Below are positions 25,034 to 36,400 of a stretch of 64,000 bases of DNA, one piece after another. A program made the translations under genes and the position numbers. The DNA comes from Anisus vortex (lineage: Eukaryota; Mollusca; Gastropoda; Planorbidae). The DNA lies in the NCBI GenBank assembly GCA_949126835.1, contig OX421500.1:25672731-25736730 (forward strand). Reading direction: 5' to 3'. Every line of letters begins with the position of its first letter. Positions within the stretch are counted from its first letter, which is position 1. Under the pieces are notes generated by a model that saw only the letters and a list, made by a program, of their open reading frames with translations, ran no database searches and had not been told where the DNA came from.

Positions 25034-25230
25034 CTGGGGTGGGCAACCTACCGTATGCGTGCTAGACTTGGCACGCAGTATGGTTTTAAATTTCACGTGA
25101 AAGACCAACAAAAAGGAAGTTTAAGTATCTTCTGCATGAAAAGAGCAGGATGACATTAAGGCCGTTGGCACCCTGAAAGATTTAGAAATGCTACTTTGGC
25201 ACACTATTATCTAAAGTTTGCCGACCCCTG
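25034..25230. mobile_element. hAT-like MITE (~197 bp)
   Basis: Ends CTGGGGTGGGCAACCT on the left and the complement of CAGGGGTCGGCAAACTT on the right. The interior has TTGGCACGC and TTGGCACAC words. Flanks CTCAAGTC (left) and CTCTAGTC (right) match 7 of 8, so a target duplication is possible but imperfect. The same family occurs at 52918-53123. Confidence 0.65.
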
Positions 25231-25616
25231 CTCTAGTCTACTAAATGAAGCTAATGGCACGAAATGGAGTTAGCATTATAGAAAGTGCCTGATTTGTGAC
25301 ATGTTTGCAATAGCGTAACATGAGGAAGGCGGAGGAGATGGGCCCCAGTCGTTGAGTTTATGAGACGTGCTAAAATGACACTAAAAATGTATATATAAAG
25401 TAAACAAATTAGGTAAAAAAAATAGTTAATTAGTTCGTTTGACTAAAAATTAAATTTAAGAAAAACTTTTACGTTATTTAACTAATGCATACAAAAAAGG
25501 AACATTTGAATAATGTAACCCCCCCCCCCCCCCGGTCTATAGCACAAGGAAACAAGGCAAGGCAATATTACGTAAACACCAGAATGAGACTCAAAAGCAA
25601 ACACTAGCCCCTCCCT

Positions 25617-25728
25617 CCCCCGTCTCCCCACCCCCGTCTCCCCACCCCCATCTCCCCACCCCGTCTCCCCACCCCCGTTTCCCCACCCCCATCTCCCCAC
25701 CCCGTCTCCCCACCCCCGTCTCCCCACC
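25617..25728. repeat. C-rich short tandem repeat
   Basis: Units of 11-12 bp of the CCCACCCCCGTCTC type, repeated about nine times. It gives rise to a Gly/Trp-rich minus-strand frame that is not a gene. Confidence 0.9.
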
Positions 25729-27827
25729 GATTAAATTGTTAGTGACCAGCTTGGTAGCACCAGGCTAAGCAGTGAAAACTAAAAGAGGTTTGGGGGGGCG
25801 GTATTCGTTTAAATTCTTTTTTAATCCCAGAACATTGTTTTTGCTAGTTAGACAAATCACTCTTTCTATCAAAACATTGATTATGATATTGGATTTCATT
25901 TTATTATTACAATTTTGAAAAAATAATTTAGTTATTTACTTTTCTTATATATTTAAATTATATTGCAAACGAAAGTTGTAAATAAAACATTTAATAGGTA
26001 GCCTAATAAATTGTATAAACGTACTTTCAATGTTTAAACCAATTTACTTAGGCTATAAGGCACATTTAGCTACAAATCTCTTGTAAGTTATCGAGGTTTC
26101 TATATCAAAGATAGCCAACTAAAAATATGTATTGTTGTAGGCCTAAATGTCTAAGTAATGTATACTTGTATCGTTATAACATAGAAGGTACACGGTTTAA
26201 AACTACAAAGACAAAAAGGTAGGGACGGCAAATAGCCGACTGCAATGGAATGTGATAAAATGTTTTATGGTGGCCATGAGTTCACCCCCTCCCCCCACAC
26301 ACTCAACAACCCGTGTTGAGAGAATAGGCCTACAGGTCAGCTAAGTAATTCTTTAACTCTCCTTGACGTAACCGGTCAAGAACATTCGCGTACCACTGCG
26401 TTAGTTTTTGCCTACCTTGACCTTTGCCGAGGCGTAACTTAAGTGTGGGGGGGGGGGCGGGAGAAACGCCGAGGCTGGGGAAGGGGTACATTTGGCGCCT
26501 ATTTAAAATGTTTGTCTTTGATCATTAGATGACGTTAAATTAAATAACGTGCCAAATTGCTCCTTAATGCTATCATGCTCTTTTCACCATTTTGGTGGTC
26601 TTTCATGTGCCATTTAAAAACGCTCTGCGCGCCAAGTATGGCACACATTGCATAGGTTGCCTATCCATGGACTAGAGTGTAGTCTAACCAAAAGACTTAA
26701 CAAGCGGGTTAGAGGCGTAAGCCCTAAAATTCACCAATGCATAACATTTCTGTTTAGTCTACTTTTTTCTCTTTCTGGGAGTAAGTCTACTCTCCCGCCA
26801 TACTGTTTCCACATCTCTGACTTGAAACTTGAAACTATATCAATGCCTTGTTCATCAAATTGATATGAAACATGTTGATTATATACGAATAAAAATGATA
26901 AGAAGATACTACTAGGCAAATACGTTTATATTATTTAAATACAAGTATCCTAAGCAAAATAATGTAAATACAAAAGACAAATTTTATAAAATATTGTGTG
27001 AATATTCTTACAATAAAATCAAATATAAATGTATTGACAAAAAGAATAACTTTTAACTAGCAACAACAAAAAAAAAACAAGTAGCAACGAAAAAAATACG
27101 TCTCCTTGACCCCATAACCCCGCCTCCCCCCCCACACCTTTTTTTCCTGCTGGGGTAACTAATACTTGAATTGGCAGATCTTCGTAAGGGGAGTCGGGTA
27201 AGTACTTACGATGGTCTTGGTCGGGGGCGGGAGGGGAGGGGGGCATTCTACGTTGGCTCTTGTTTACACAACCGGTATCATACTATGTAGGGGTGGAGGT
27301 CAGGTAGTCAAAGTTACGTAATATCGTAGGGGAGACGTATGCTTTGATGCGTAAAGTTAGATTACATACCTTACACACATAGGCCTACCTTTACCTTTGC
27401 CGAGGCGTAAATTAAGGGGGGGGGAAGAACCGCCGGGGCTGGGGAAGGGCTACATTTGGCGCCTATTTAAAATGTTTGTCTTTGATCATTAAATCACGTT
27501 AAATAACGTGCTAAAGTGCTCCTTAATGTTATCATGCTCTTTTCACCATTTTGGTGGTCTTTCATGTGCCATTTAAAAACGATCTGCGTGCCAATTATGG
27601 CACGCATTGCATAGGTTGCCTATCCATAGACTAGAGTGTAGTCTAAGCAAAACTTTTAATAAAAACAGTGGATATTATATGATTGCCAATTTTACCGTTG
27701 CCATTTTTACCGCTTTGCGTGTTTTGCCGAATTTACCTATTCCGAAATTACCTTAGCCAAATTTACCTTGCCGAAAATACCGTTGACGAAAATACCGTTG
27801 CCAAATTTACCGAGCACCGTTAATAAC

Positions 27828-27955
27828 ATAACAATCGCTGTCTTACTAAACCTGACATCATGTAAATAACACAACAATCGATGTTTTACTAAACCTGACA
27901 TCATGTAAATAACATAACCTTGGATGTTTTACTAAACCTGACATCATGTAAAAAA
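27828..27955. repeat. 43-bp array, right part
   Basis: Three units of the CTAAACCTGACATCATGTAA repeat, continuing the array that the foldback-like element interrupted. Confidence 0.85.
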
Positions 27956-28745
27956 AACCGTTTATTTTAGCGCCAAAACGGCGGCGCCAAAATCTTCTGC
28001 TTCGCTGGACATCCTCTGACCCTAATTGATATTAAAACATAATAAAAAATGAAATACCTTGGCTGCCCGAGCTAAAATCTAATAATATAATTTCTTTTGC
28101 TTTCTTTTTTTTTTTTTGTTCTAACCTGTCTGATCCAAAATAAATTATTGCAATAATTTTGCTAACTAATCGTACCCACAAATTTGAAAGATTTGAAAGT
28201 AGTGTAAGTCACATAAAGACAGTTTTTTTTTTAACAAAATGTCGAAAATAATCGGATTATCTTAAAACGTATCATAGATGCAGTTTTTGTTTTTGAAAAC
28301 CAGGCATTTGCAATATCGAGACATTAAGCATAGACGAGAAGACAATTTATAGGAAACTCATCAAACTGTTCACTAAAAATGATAAACTTTGAGAATATTT
28401 ATTACTGGGTGATGGAAATAAAACTTATTCCAGACATGCTAAATAATACAATATAATCCTTAGCATCTGGGATTCTAAATAAAAAAATGTGTGAGTAAAA
28501 TCAAAGTGGCCAAGAACGTAGCAGTAATTGTTGACTTTACTATTGATATTAACATATTTTTTTTTTCTATCATTGACACATGTAACCACAAACGGCAAAA
28601 ACAGGTAAAGGATGTATGCAACGCAGCGATATTTGAAAACGATTAGAAAAATTTATTTCAATGACTATTTCAATACACGATTCAACGGATGGCTAATAAA
28701 TGTAATATTAATACTGACTTTAACTAACATAGCGTTTGGGGGATT
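27956..28745. other. AT-rich spacer; small GGCGCC-rich start
   Basis: The first 60 bp (AGCGCCAAAACGGCGGCGCC) resemble a motif inside the hAT element at 31350 and may be a relic. Nothing else is recognised. Confidence 0.35.
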
Positions 28746-28890
28746 AAACACTGAGCTATATATAGACCCTATATATATATATATATTAAACACTGAGCTA
28801 TATATAGGCCCTATATATATATATATTAAACACTGAGCTATATATAGGCCCTATATATATATATATATTAAACACTGAGCTATATATAGG

Positions 28891-28932
<42 letters not shown>

Positions 28933-29163
28933 CACTGAGCTATATATAGGCCCTATATATATATATATTAAACACTGAGCTATATATAGGCCCTATATAT
29001 ATATATATATTAAACACTGAGCTATATATAGGCCCTATATATATATATATATATATATATTAAACACTGAGCTATATATAGGCCCTATATATATATATAT
29101 TAAACACTGAGCTATATATAGGCCCTATATATATATATAATTTAAACACTGAGCTATATATAG

Positions 29164-29198
<35 letters not shown>

Positions 29199-30311
29199 CA
29201 CTGAGCTATATATAGGCCCTATATATATATATATATTAAACACTGAGCTATATATAGGCCCTATATATATATATATATATATTAAACACTGAGCTATATA
29301 TAGACCCTATATATATATATATTAAACACTGAGCTATATATAGGCCCTATATATATATATATATATATATATTAAACACTGAGCTATATATAGGCCCTAT
29401 ATATATATATATATATATTAAACACTGAGCTATATATAGACCCTATATATATATATATATTAAACACTGAGCTATATATAGGCCCTATATATATATATAT
29501 ATTAAACACTGAGCTATATATAGGCTCTCTCTATATATATATATATTAAACACTGAGCTATATATAGACCCTATATATATATATATATATATATATTAAA
29601 CACTGAGCTATATATAGGCCTTATATATATATATATTAAACACTGAGCTATATATAGGCCCTATATATATATATATATTAAACACTGAGCTATATATAGA
29701 CCCTATATATATATATTAAACACTGAGCTATATATAGACTATTATAGACCCTATATATATATATATATTAAACACTGAGCTATATATAGACCCTATATAT
29801 ATATATATATATATTAAACACTGAGCTATATATAGGCCCTATATATATATATATATATATTAAACACTGAGCTATATATAGGCCCTATATATATATATAT
29901 ATATTAAACACTGAGCTATATATAGGCCCTATATATATATATATATTAAACACTGATCTATATATAGACTCTCTCTATATATATATATTAAACACTGAGC
30001 TATATATAGACCCTATATATATATATATTAAACACTGAGCTATATATAGGCCCTATATATATATATATTAAACACTGAGCTATATATAGGCCCTATATAT
30101 ATATATATATATTAAACACTGAGCTATATATAGACCCTATATATATATACATTAAACACTGAGCTATATATAGGCCCTATATATATATATATTAAACACT
30201 GAGCTATATATAGGCCCTATATATATATATATATATATTAAACACTGAGCTATATATAGACCCTATATATATATATATGAAACACTGAGCTATATATAGA
30301 CCCTATATATA
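28746..30311. repeat. AT satellite with variable TA runs
   Basis: About 38 units of TTAAACACTGAGCTATATAT followed by AGGCCCTATA and a (TA)n run of varying length. Variants carry GACC in place of GGCC. The (TA)n length changes from unit to unit, so the unit length is roughly 35-60 bp. Each unit also contains GGGCCTATATATAGCTC-like dyad symmetry. Confidence 0.95.
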
Positions 30312-30748
30312 TCTATATATATAAAAAGACAGTGTTAAGCCCCGCGAGGATCCCCATTGGTCAATTTGAAAACACGTGTGTCACTGACCTATCTAGGCCT
30401 AGCCCAATATACCGTGTAATAATTTTTCATATCGGACATGTGTCTTCGATAGCTCAGTGGTAGACGTAGTGGACTGCTATACGGGCGACCAGGGTTCGAT
30501 TCTCCAGTTAGACTATACTTTTTTTTTTTCGACAATTAATTTTTCAAACTGTTAAAAACAAAAGACATTGTAAATCTATAGGCAATATAGATTTTGTTAA
30601 ATAAAAATATTTGACTATTTTTTTACCCTATTCCAATATTTATTTACTTTCCTAAAAGTATTTAGTAAGTGTAGTTTATAAATTTGTTATCTGCACCCCA
30701 GACAGTCCTTTTTTTTTTCACCCGGGCAACGCCGGGCAATGTAGCTTG
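30312..30748 (+). mobile_element. Short non-autonomous Helitron with tRNA-like cargo
   Basis: Begins TCTATATATATAAAAAGAC after an A. It ends with the hairpin CCCGGGCAACGCCGGG (30721-30736, stem CCCGG/CCGGG) followed by ATGTAGCTTG, before a T. TC start, 3' hairpin, a CT-containing end and A|T insertion without duplication are Helitron features, although CTTG departs from the usual CTRR. It sits inside the AT satellite. A tRNA-like segment (30443-30515) is carried within. A related copy lies at 62593-62868 on the other strand. Confidence 0.7.
30443..30515 (+). ncRNA. tRNA-like sequence inside Helitron
   Basis: Contains TAGCTCAGTGGTAGACG (30452-30468), a good tRNA A-box, and GGGTTCGATTC (30492-30502), a B-box, with typical spacing. 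The acceptor and anticodon stems are poor, so this is a tRNA relic or SINE head rather than a working tRNA. T-runs shortly downstream could end a Pol III transcript. Confidence 0.55.
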
Positions 30749-31262
30749 TATATATATATATATATTAAACACTGAGCTATATATAGGCCCTATATATATA
30801 TATATATTAAACACTGAGCTATATATAGGCCCTATATATATATATATATTAAACACTGAGCTATATATAGGCCCTATATATATATATATATATTAAACAC
30901 TGAGCTATATATAGGCCCTATATATATATATATATATATTAAACACTGAGCTATATATAGGCCCTATATATATATTACTATATATATATATTAAACACTG
31001 AGCTATATATAGGCCCTATATATATATATATATTAAACACTGAGCTATATATAGGCCCTATATATATATATATATATTAAACACTGAGCTATATATAGGC
31101 CCTATATATATATTACTATATATATATATTAAACACTGAGCTATATATAGGCCCTATATATATATATATATATATATATTAAACACTGAGCTATATATAG
31201 GCCCTATATATATATATATATTAAACACTGAGCTATATATAGGCCCTATATATATATATACG
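30749..31262. repeat. AT satellite, right part
   Basis: The same TTAAACACTGAGC units as 28746-30311, about 11 copies, continuing after the Helitron insertion. Two units carry an ATTACTATATA interruption. Confidence 0.95.
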
Positions 31263-31662
31263 GTATATATGGAGTGCTCAAGCAAGTAAATTGACGAGTC
31301 TCGGTGGCGTAGCTAGGGAGGGGCAGGGGGGTCACATGTCCCCGGGCGTTACGTGAGGCGGCGCCAAAATGAGTGTTAAAACTAATTATTTAATTTTACT
31401 TTGATGTAAACTAATGTATCCCAAATACGTTTGCAAGATTGAATTTTGGAACTCCATAAATATCTTCATTACAAACTAGTTGGCAAGCATGATTTTGGCG
31501 CCCCCATTGAGCATTAAGGGGCGCCATTCTACTCATAACAAATGACACATCCACAATGTAGGATTGCTGATGGCGAGTTTTTTTTTAAACAAAGATCAGT
31601 TCGGGTTCAAATATTATTGTTCATAGACTGAAAGTGGCATCTGGTTTTAACAATTATACAGG

Positions 31663-33420
31663 TTGGATCATTTCGTGTCTTCATTTAATGGTTGTTGCTT
31701 GGATATCTCTGAGCAAACAACCATTAATGGGCCACAGCAGGATTTCAATAACAAAATCTTGCAGGGATTTACCAACGTTCAGCTCTCAATATCAGAGAGC
31801 AGCTTGAAGATAGAAGCCTTGGTGCAACACCTGCAAATCTTTCCTACATTCCAAGCTTCTCTAGACACGTTAGTAGCTAGGGTGGAGAATATTAGCGAGG
31901 AGATTGGAATGGTAAAGCAACTGAATGAGCGTGTGACCGCAGTTGAACAAGTAATCAGTATAGTAGATAAGATTTCAACTGAAAACATCACCACCTTAAA
32001 GAAGCACGAAGAGGACCTTGGTCAGCTCAACAAATCGTTGAACGAACTCGAGGAGCGTACTCTATCGCTCGAGACCAAGGTTCTAATAAACAATCTACTT
32101 CTAACTGGTTTAGAAGAAGTCGGAAGAGACGAAGACTGCTACAGCACGGTTAATCAGTTCCTTCATGACCACTTGGGGATAGACCATGAACTCGCGATTG
32201 AAGGCTGCTATAGATTGGGACGCTATCACAGAGGACAGCAAAGACCTATTGTGGTGACCTTCCTCCATCTATATGATAAAAACTCAATTAGAAGAATCGC
32301 TTACAAACTGGCTGGAAAACCCTTTGGAATAAGAGATCATCTCCCGAAGAAAGTAAACGAAAGAAGAAAAATCCTTTTACCTAAACTAAAGGATCTAAAG
32401 GAAAAATATGGTCGAAACGTATTCCTTAAAAATGACATCCTGACCTCTCCGGAAGGGTCTTGGAGGGTTGACAGTCAAGGCGTAATTGTTGCCCTCAGAG
32501 CACCGGACGAACAACGACCCTGGCGAAGTCAAGATCAACACCAACAGCAATCGAGTCGCTCTCAACCCTCACAACAACAACAAAAAAAACAACAACAGCA
32601 AACTCGACAACAACAACCTGACCATGAACAAAACATACAACGAGAACAACAACAGCCTCAACAGAACCAGCGTCAACAATTATGGCAACCTCAGCAACTA
32701 CATCAGCGAGAACTACTGTATCGGTCTCAACATATCCAGCAAGAACTGAATGATCAAAAAAAACAATCTTACCAACCCCATCAAAAACAAATGAATCTGC
32801 AACAACAGCGGTATCAACACGGACATGATCAACGGCAACAACAACGACAGCATCAACAACAAGAACAGCCTCAGCAACAGCCTCACCAACAGCAATACCA
32901 ACAAGAACAACAAGAACAACAAGAACAACAACAGCAGGCTCCAGAACTATACCTACAACGACAACAAGTTTATCCCACGGGACCACCTCAACATTCGCAG
33001 CAACAACAACAATATCACCAAGAACAATATCAGCAACAACAGCAAATGCACCTGCAACCACAGCATCTTCAACATCAGCAGCATCAGTTGCCACAGCAGC
33101 AGCTACCCCAACACCAGCAACAACCTTATCACCAGCAGCTACAACTTCAGCAGCAGCACCACCAACACCAGCAACAACCTCAACACCAGCAGCCGCAGCA
33201 TCCCTCTCATCATCATCAGCAGCAAATCCAACAACAACCTCAATACCAACAGCAGCAACTACATCAGCAGTACCATCAGCAACTGCAGCAGCAACCACAA
33301 CCCCAGCTACCCCAGCTACAGCCTCAACATCAGAAGAAAGAACAACAATACCAGCAACAACAGATGCATCAGGAGGGTGGTACGACCTCGGCAGACTGCG
33401 TAACGCTCACGGTGCTGTAG
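31663..33420 (+). CDS. LINE ORF1 protein, RRM-like with Q/H-rich tail
   Basis: The open frame starts just after a stop at 31648-31650; the position given is a TTG, and the first in-frame ATG comes only at about residue 83, so the true start is lost or non-canonical. Residues about 50-140 are heptad-rich and likely coiled coil. About 140-280 resemble the RRM/C-terminal fold of LINE ORF1 proteins (LLLTGL at the first strand, RPIVVTFLHLYDK, then GIRDHLPKKVNERR). Such proteins bind the element RNA as trimers. From about residue 286 (32518) to near the end the protein is roughly 290 residues of Gln with His, Pro, Leu and Tyr. The CAA/CAG-rich codons make other frames look open (Asn-rich, Val-rich); those are shadows. 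The frame ends in a single TAG, directly followed in frame by ORF2. Confidence 0.8.
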   Translation: MDHFVSSFNGCCLDISEQTTINGPQQDFNNKILQGFTNVQLSISESSLKIEALVQHLQIFPTFQASLDTLVARVENISEEIGMVKQLNERVTAVEQVISIVDKISTENITTLKKHEEDLGQLNKSLNELEERTLSLETKVLINNLLLTGLEEVGRDEDCYSTVNQFLHDHLGIDHELAIEGCYRLGRYHRGQQRPIVVTFLHLYDKNSIRRIAYKLAGKPFGIRDHLPKKVNERRKILLPKLKDLKEKYGRNVFLKNDILTSPEGSWRVDSQGVIVALRAPDEQRPWRSQDQHQQQSSRSQPSQQQQKKQQQQTRQQQPDHEQNIQREQQQPQQNQRQQLWQPQQLHQRELLYRSQHIQQELNDQKKQSYQPHQKQMNLQQQRYQHGHDQRQQQRQHQQQEQPQQQPHQQQYQQEQQEQQEQQQQAPELYLQRQQVYPTGPPQHSQQQQQYHQEQYQQQQQMHLQPQHLQHQQHQLPQQQLPQHQQQPYHQQLQLQQQHHQHQQQPQHQQPQHPSHHHQQQIQQQPQYQQQQLHQQYHQQLQQQPQPQLPQLQPQHQKKEQQYQQQQMHQEGGTTSADCVTLTVL

Positions 33421-36400
33421 GACAGTGGCATTAGCATAGGTGAACAAAACCAAAAACGCTTTTTAAGGTTAGCCTATGTAAATGTATGTGGCCTGGTGAG
33501 GAGAATGATGTATCCAGAGTTTGCTGATAAGATAAATTTGTTCGATGTTATAGGTCTTTCGGAAACAAAACTTAATAATGACAAGGTGGAAGATATCGAT
33601 ACTATAAGTATAGAACACTTTACCCTTTTCCACAAATTTAGACACCATAATAACAATAGTAGATCGGGGGGACTGAGTGTGGCCATAAAAAATGACCTAG
33701 TTGATAAAACTAAAATATTAAGATGTGACAATAATGAAATGATTTGGCTACAAATAGGAGCAGAAAACAATCCCTTATTAATTCTAATTATTTATACCCC
33801 ACCCGAGAATTCCCCATATGCCCAATCTGATTTTTTCAATATTCTAGAAATGGAAATAATCGATAAAAGAAATATCACTAACAATATAATCATAATGGGT
33901 GATTTTAACGCTCATACCAAAGAAAGAGAAGATTACATTATAGACTCCATAACAAGTCCCCACGAACTCTATGTAGAAATAAGTACCCAGACAGAAGAAA
34001 CGCTTAAAAGAAAAGACATTCCACTCAAACGTATAAACGTAGATACGACAATACCGAATAACTGGGGCCGCAAACTAATCGAAACATGTAAAAACACAAA
34101 CATGTTAATAATGAATGGAAGGAAGGGGTTACTGTCACATAAACCTACGACTACATTTAGCACAGTAATCGATTACGTACTAGCAGACAATGACCTTTTT
34201 CACAAAATTAGGAATCTAATAATCCACGACTTTGATCACCTATTCTCAGATATCCATTGTTTAATATCATGTGAATATGAGATTGAGATTGGTGGAGCAA
34301 ATAAACCTGGAAATGCGCGTAGACGACTAAATAATAGACCAGTGGTAGAGATCATTAAACCGTGGGTGCAAACTAAATCTAAGAACTATTTTGAAATGGT
34401 AGAAAAGCAAAACAAAAACAGCATAAATCTGAAACTAGACGAATTACTAGAAAGAAGTGACCTTTGTAACTCCCCTGAAAACAAAAAACAAGAAATAAAT
34501 AACATAGTAGAGGAAATAAATAAAATATTAATAAATTCTGCAAATGAAATATTTGGCACAAATCGATACCCTAATGATAAAAATAACCTAAGAAAAAATA
34601 AACCCTGGTTTACACTTATATGTAGACAAAAACGAAGATTATACCTTAAAGCAAGAAGAATGAATAGTACCCTTAAAACCAAAGGCTCACTTGAAAGTTT
34701 AAAAACACACAGTAAAAACTACAAGCGTGAAATGAACACCGCTATAAATAAATATGAAAACAAAATGAGAAATAAAATAAAAAATCTGAAAGGAAAGAAT
34801 CCAAAAGAGTACTGGCGTATCCTAAAGGACAAAAACAGAAAAGAAGATTATAATGACATTAGTATTGACGAATTGTTCCATTTTTTCAAATCCCAAAACG
34901 AAACGACAGACAACTGTTGCATGAACCCAATAAAAACCAATTTAACCGCACCTAACTTAGATACGACAAGACTTAATGGTGAAATAACATATAATGAAGT
35001 GTTATCAGCCATCAATAAAACAAGTAATAATAAAAGCTGCGGACACGATAAAATTTATAATGAATATATAAAATGCACAAAGGTTATAATGATACCCACA
35101 TACGTAAAATTATTCAATGTTATCCTAAAAGATGGAATTTTTCCCGAAAGCTGGTCACTAGGGATGATATGTCCAATATATAAAAATAAAGGCAGCAAGG
35201 CAAAGCCCGAAAACTTTAGACCAATTACCTTATTATCATGCTTAGGTAAACTATTCTCATCCATTCTTAATGTACGAATGGAGATGTTCCTTGAAGAGCA
35301 CAACTTATTAAACGAGAATCAAATGGGTTTTAGAGAAGGTTATTCCACAACGGAAGCATCATTTATACTATATGCGCTGAGTTTTTTAATAAAAAATAAA
35401 GGTGACAAACTGTTCTGTGCATTCATTGATCTAAAAAGAGCTTTCCCGTCTATTAAAAGAAAATTACTCTGGGCGAAAATGTTAGATATAGGCATAGATG
35501 GAATTTTCCTTAAATGTATACAGGGGTTATATAGAGATATTAAATCGACAGTAAAATTAAATACAAACCTGTCACCGTTATTTAACTGCGAAGCAGGACT
35601 AAGAGAGGGAGAACATCTGAGCCCTCTATTATTTTCTATGTTTATTAATGACTTAGATTCTTATTTAGAACTAAAAGGTGCAAGTAGCTTAACTATCAGC
35701 AACGATAACAACGCAGATCTACTAAAAATATTCACATTATTATATGCTGACGACACAACAATCCTAGCTAAAACCGCAAAAGAATTACAGAAAAACTTAA
35801 ACATTTACAGTAACTATTGCAAGGAGAACCACTTAAACATAAATGAAGATAAGACAAAAATAATGATATTCGGTAGAAAGGGGAGGGTAGGCAATCAGAA
35901 ATTTGTACTAAATAATAATATAATAGAAATAGTTTCTAAATTTAAATACCTGGGAATAATCTTCTCAGCTAACGGTTCTTTCTCAGAACACAGGAAATAT
36001 TGTAAGATGAAAGGTACTAATGCTATGTTCAATCTTCTCAGAAAATGCCATACACTAAGCTTGCCCATAGATAGTCAAATTGATCTATTTGATCAAACAG
36101 TACTACCTATACTAACCTACGGTTGCGAACTATGGGGTATGGAAAATTGTGACATTTTAGAAAATGTTAGACTAAGATATTTTAAGATGATTTTAAAATT
36201 GAACACAAAAACACCAAATTATGTAGTCCTAGGCGAAACAGGCAAACTCTATATAAGATCATTTATTAAAAAAAGAATGTTACACTTCTGGATCAAAATA
36301 GCGACCGGCAAAGAAAGCAGGATTTCTAAAATAATTTATAACATTTTACTTAAAGAGCACCTGGTTGAAAAATGCAAATGGTCCGCCAATATAAAGTTAC

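Larger units (their letters stand above)
24845..27819. mobile_element. Foldback-like element with long inverted arms
   Basis: The left arm (24845-about 25175) is matched in reverse by 27480-27819. The outer ~150 bp of each arm consists of tandem GGTAAATTYGGCAAC subrepeats. The inner part includes a hAT-like MITE end. A further partial right arm lies at 26387-26690, in direct orientation with 27390-27660, so the right side is duplicated. The junctions are TAAATAAC (24837-24844) and TTAATAAC (27820-27827), a likely 8-bp target duplication with one mismatch, in the middle of a 43-bp array. Long inverted arms with internal subrepeats resemble Foldback elements. No transposase is seen; a homopolymer C run (25519-25533) and G-rich tracts lie inside. 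Confidence 0.75.

Noticed and set aside
30443..30515. Functional tRNA gene
   Set aside because: A- and B-boxes are good but the acceptor and anticodon stems do not pair, and the same segment recurs within a Helitron family.
32486..33403. Asn-rich plus-strand and Val/Ala-rich minus-strand frames inside LINE ORF1
   Set aside because: Shadow frames of the CAA/CAG-rich tail of ORF1.
34379..35303. Short minus-strand frames inside LINE ORF2
   Set aside because: Antisense shadows of an AT-rich coding region with clear RT motifs on the plus strand.
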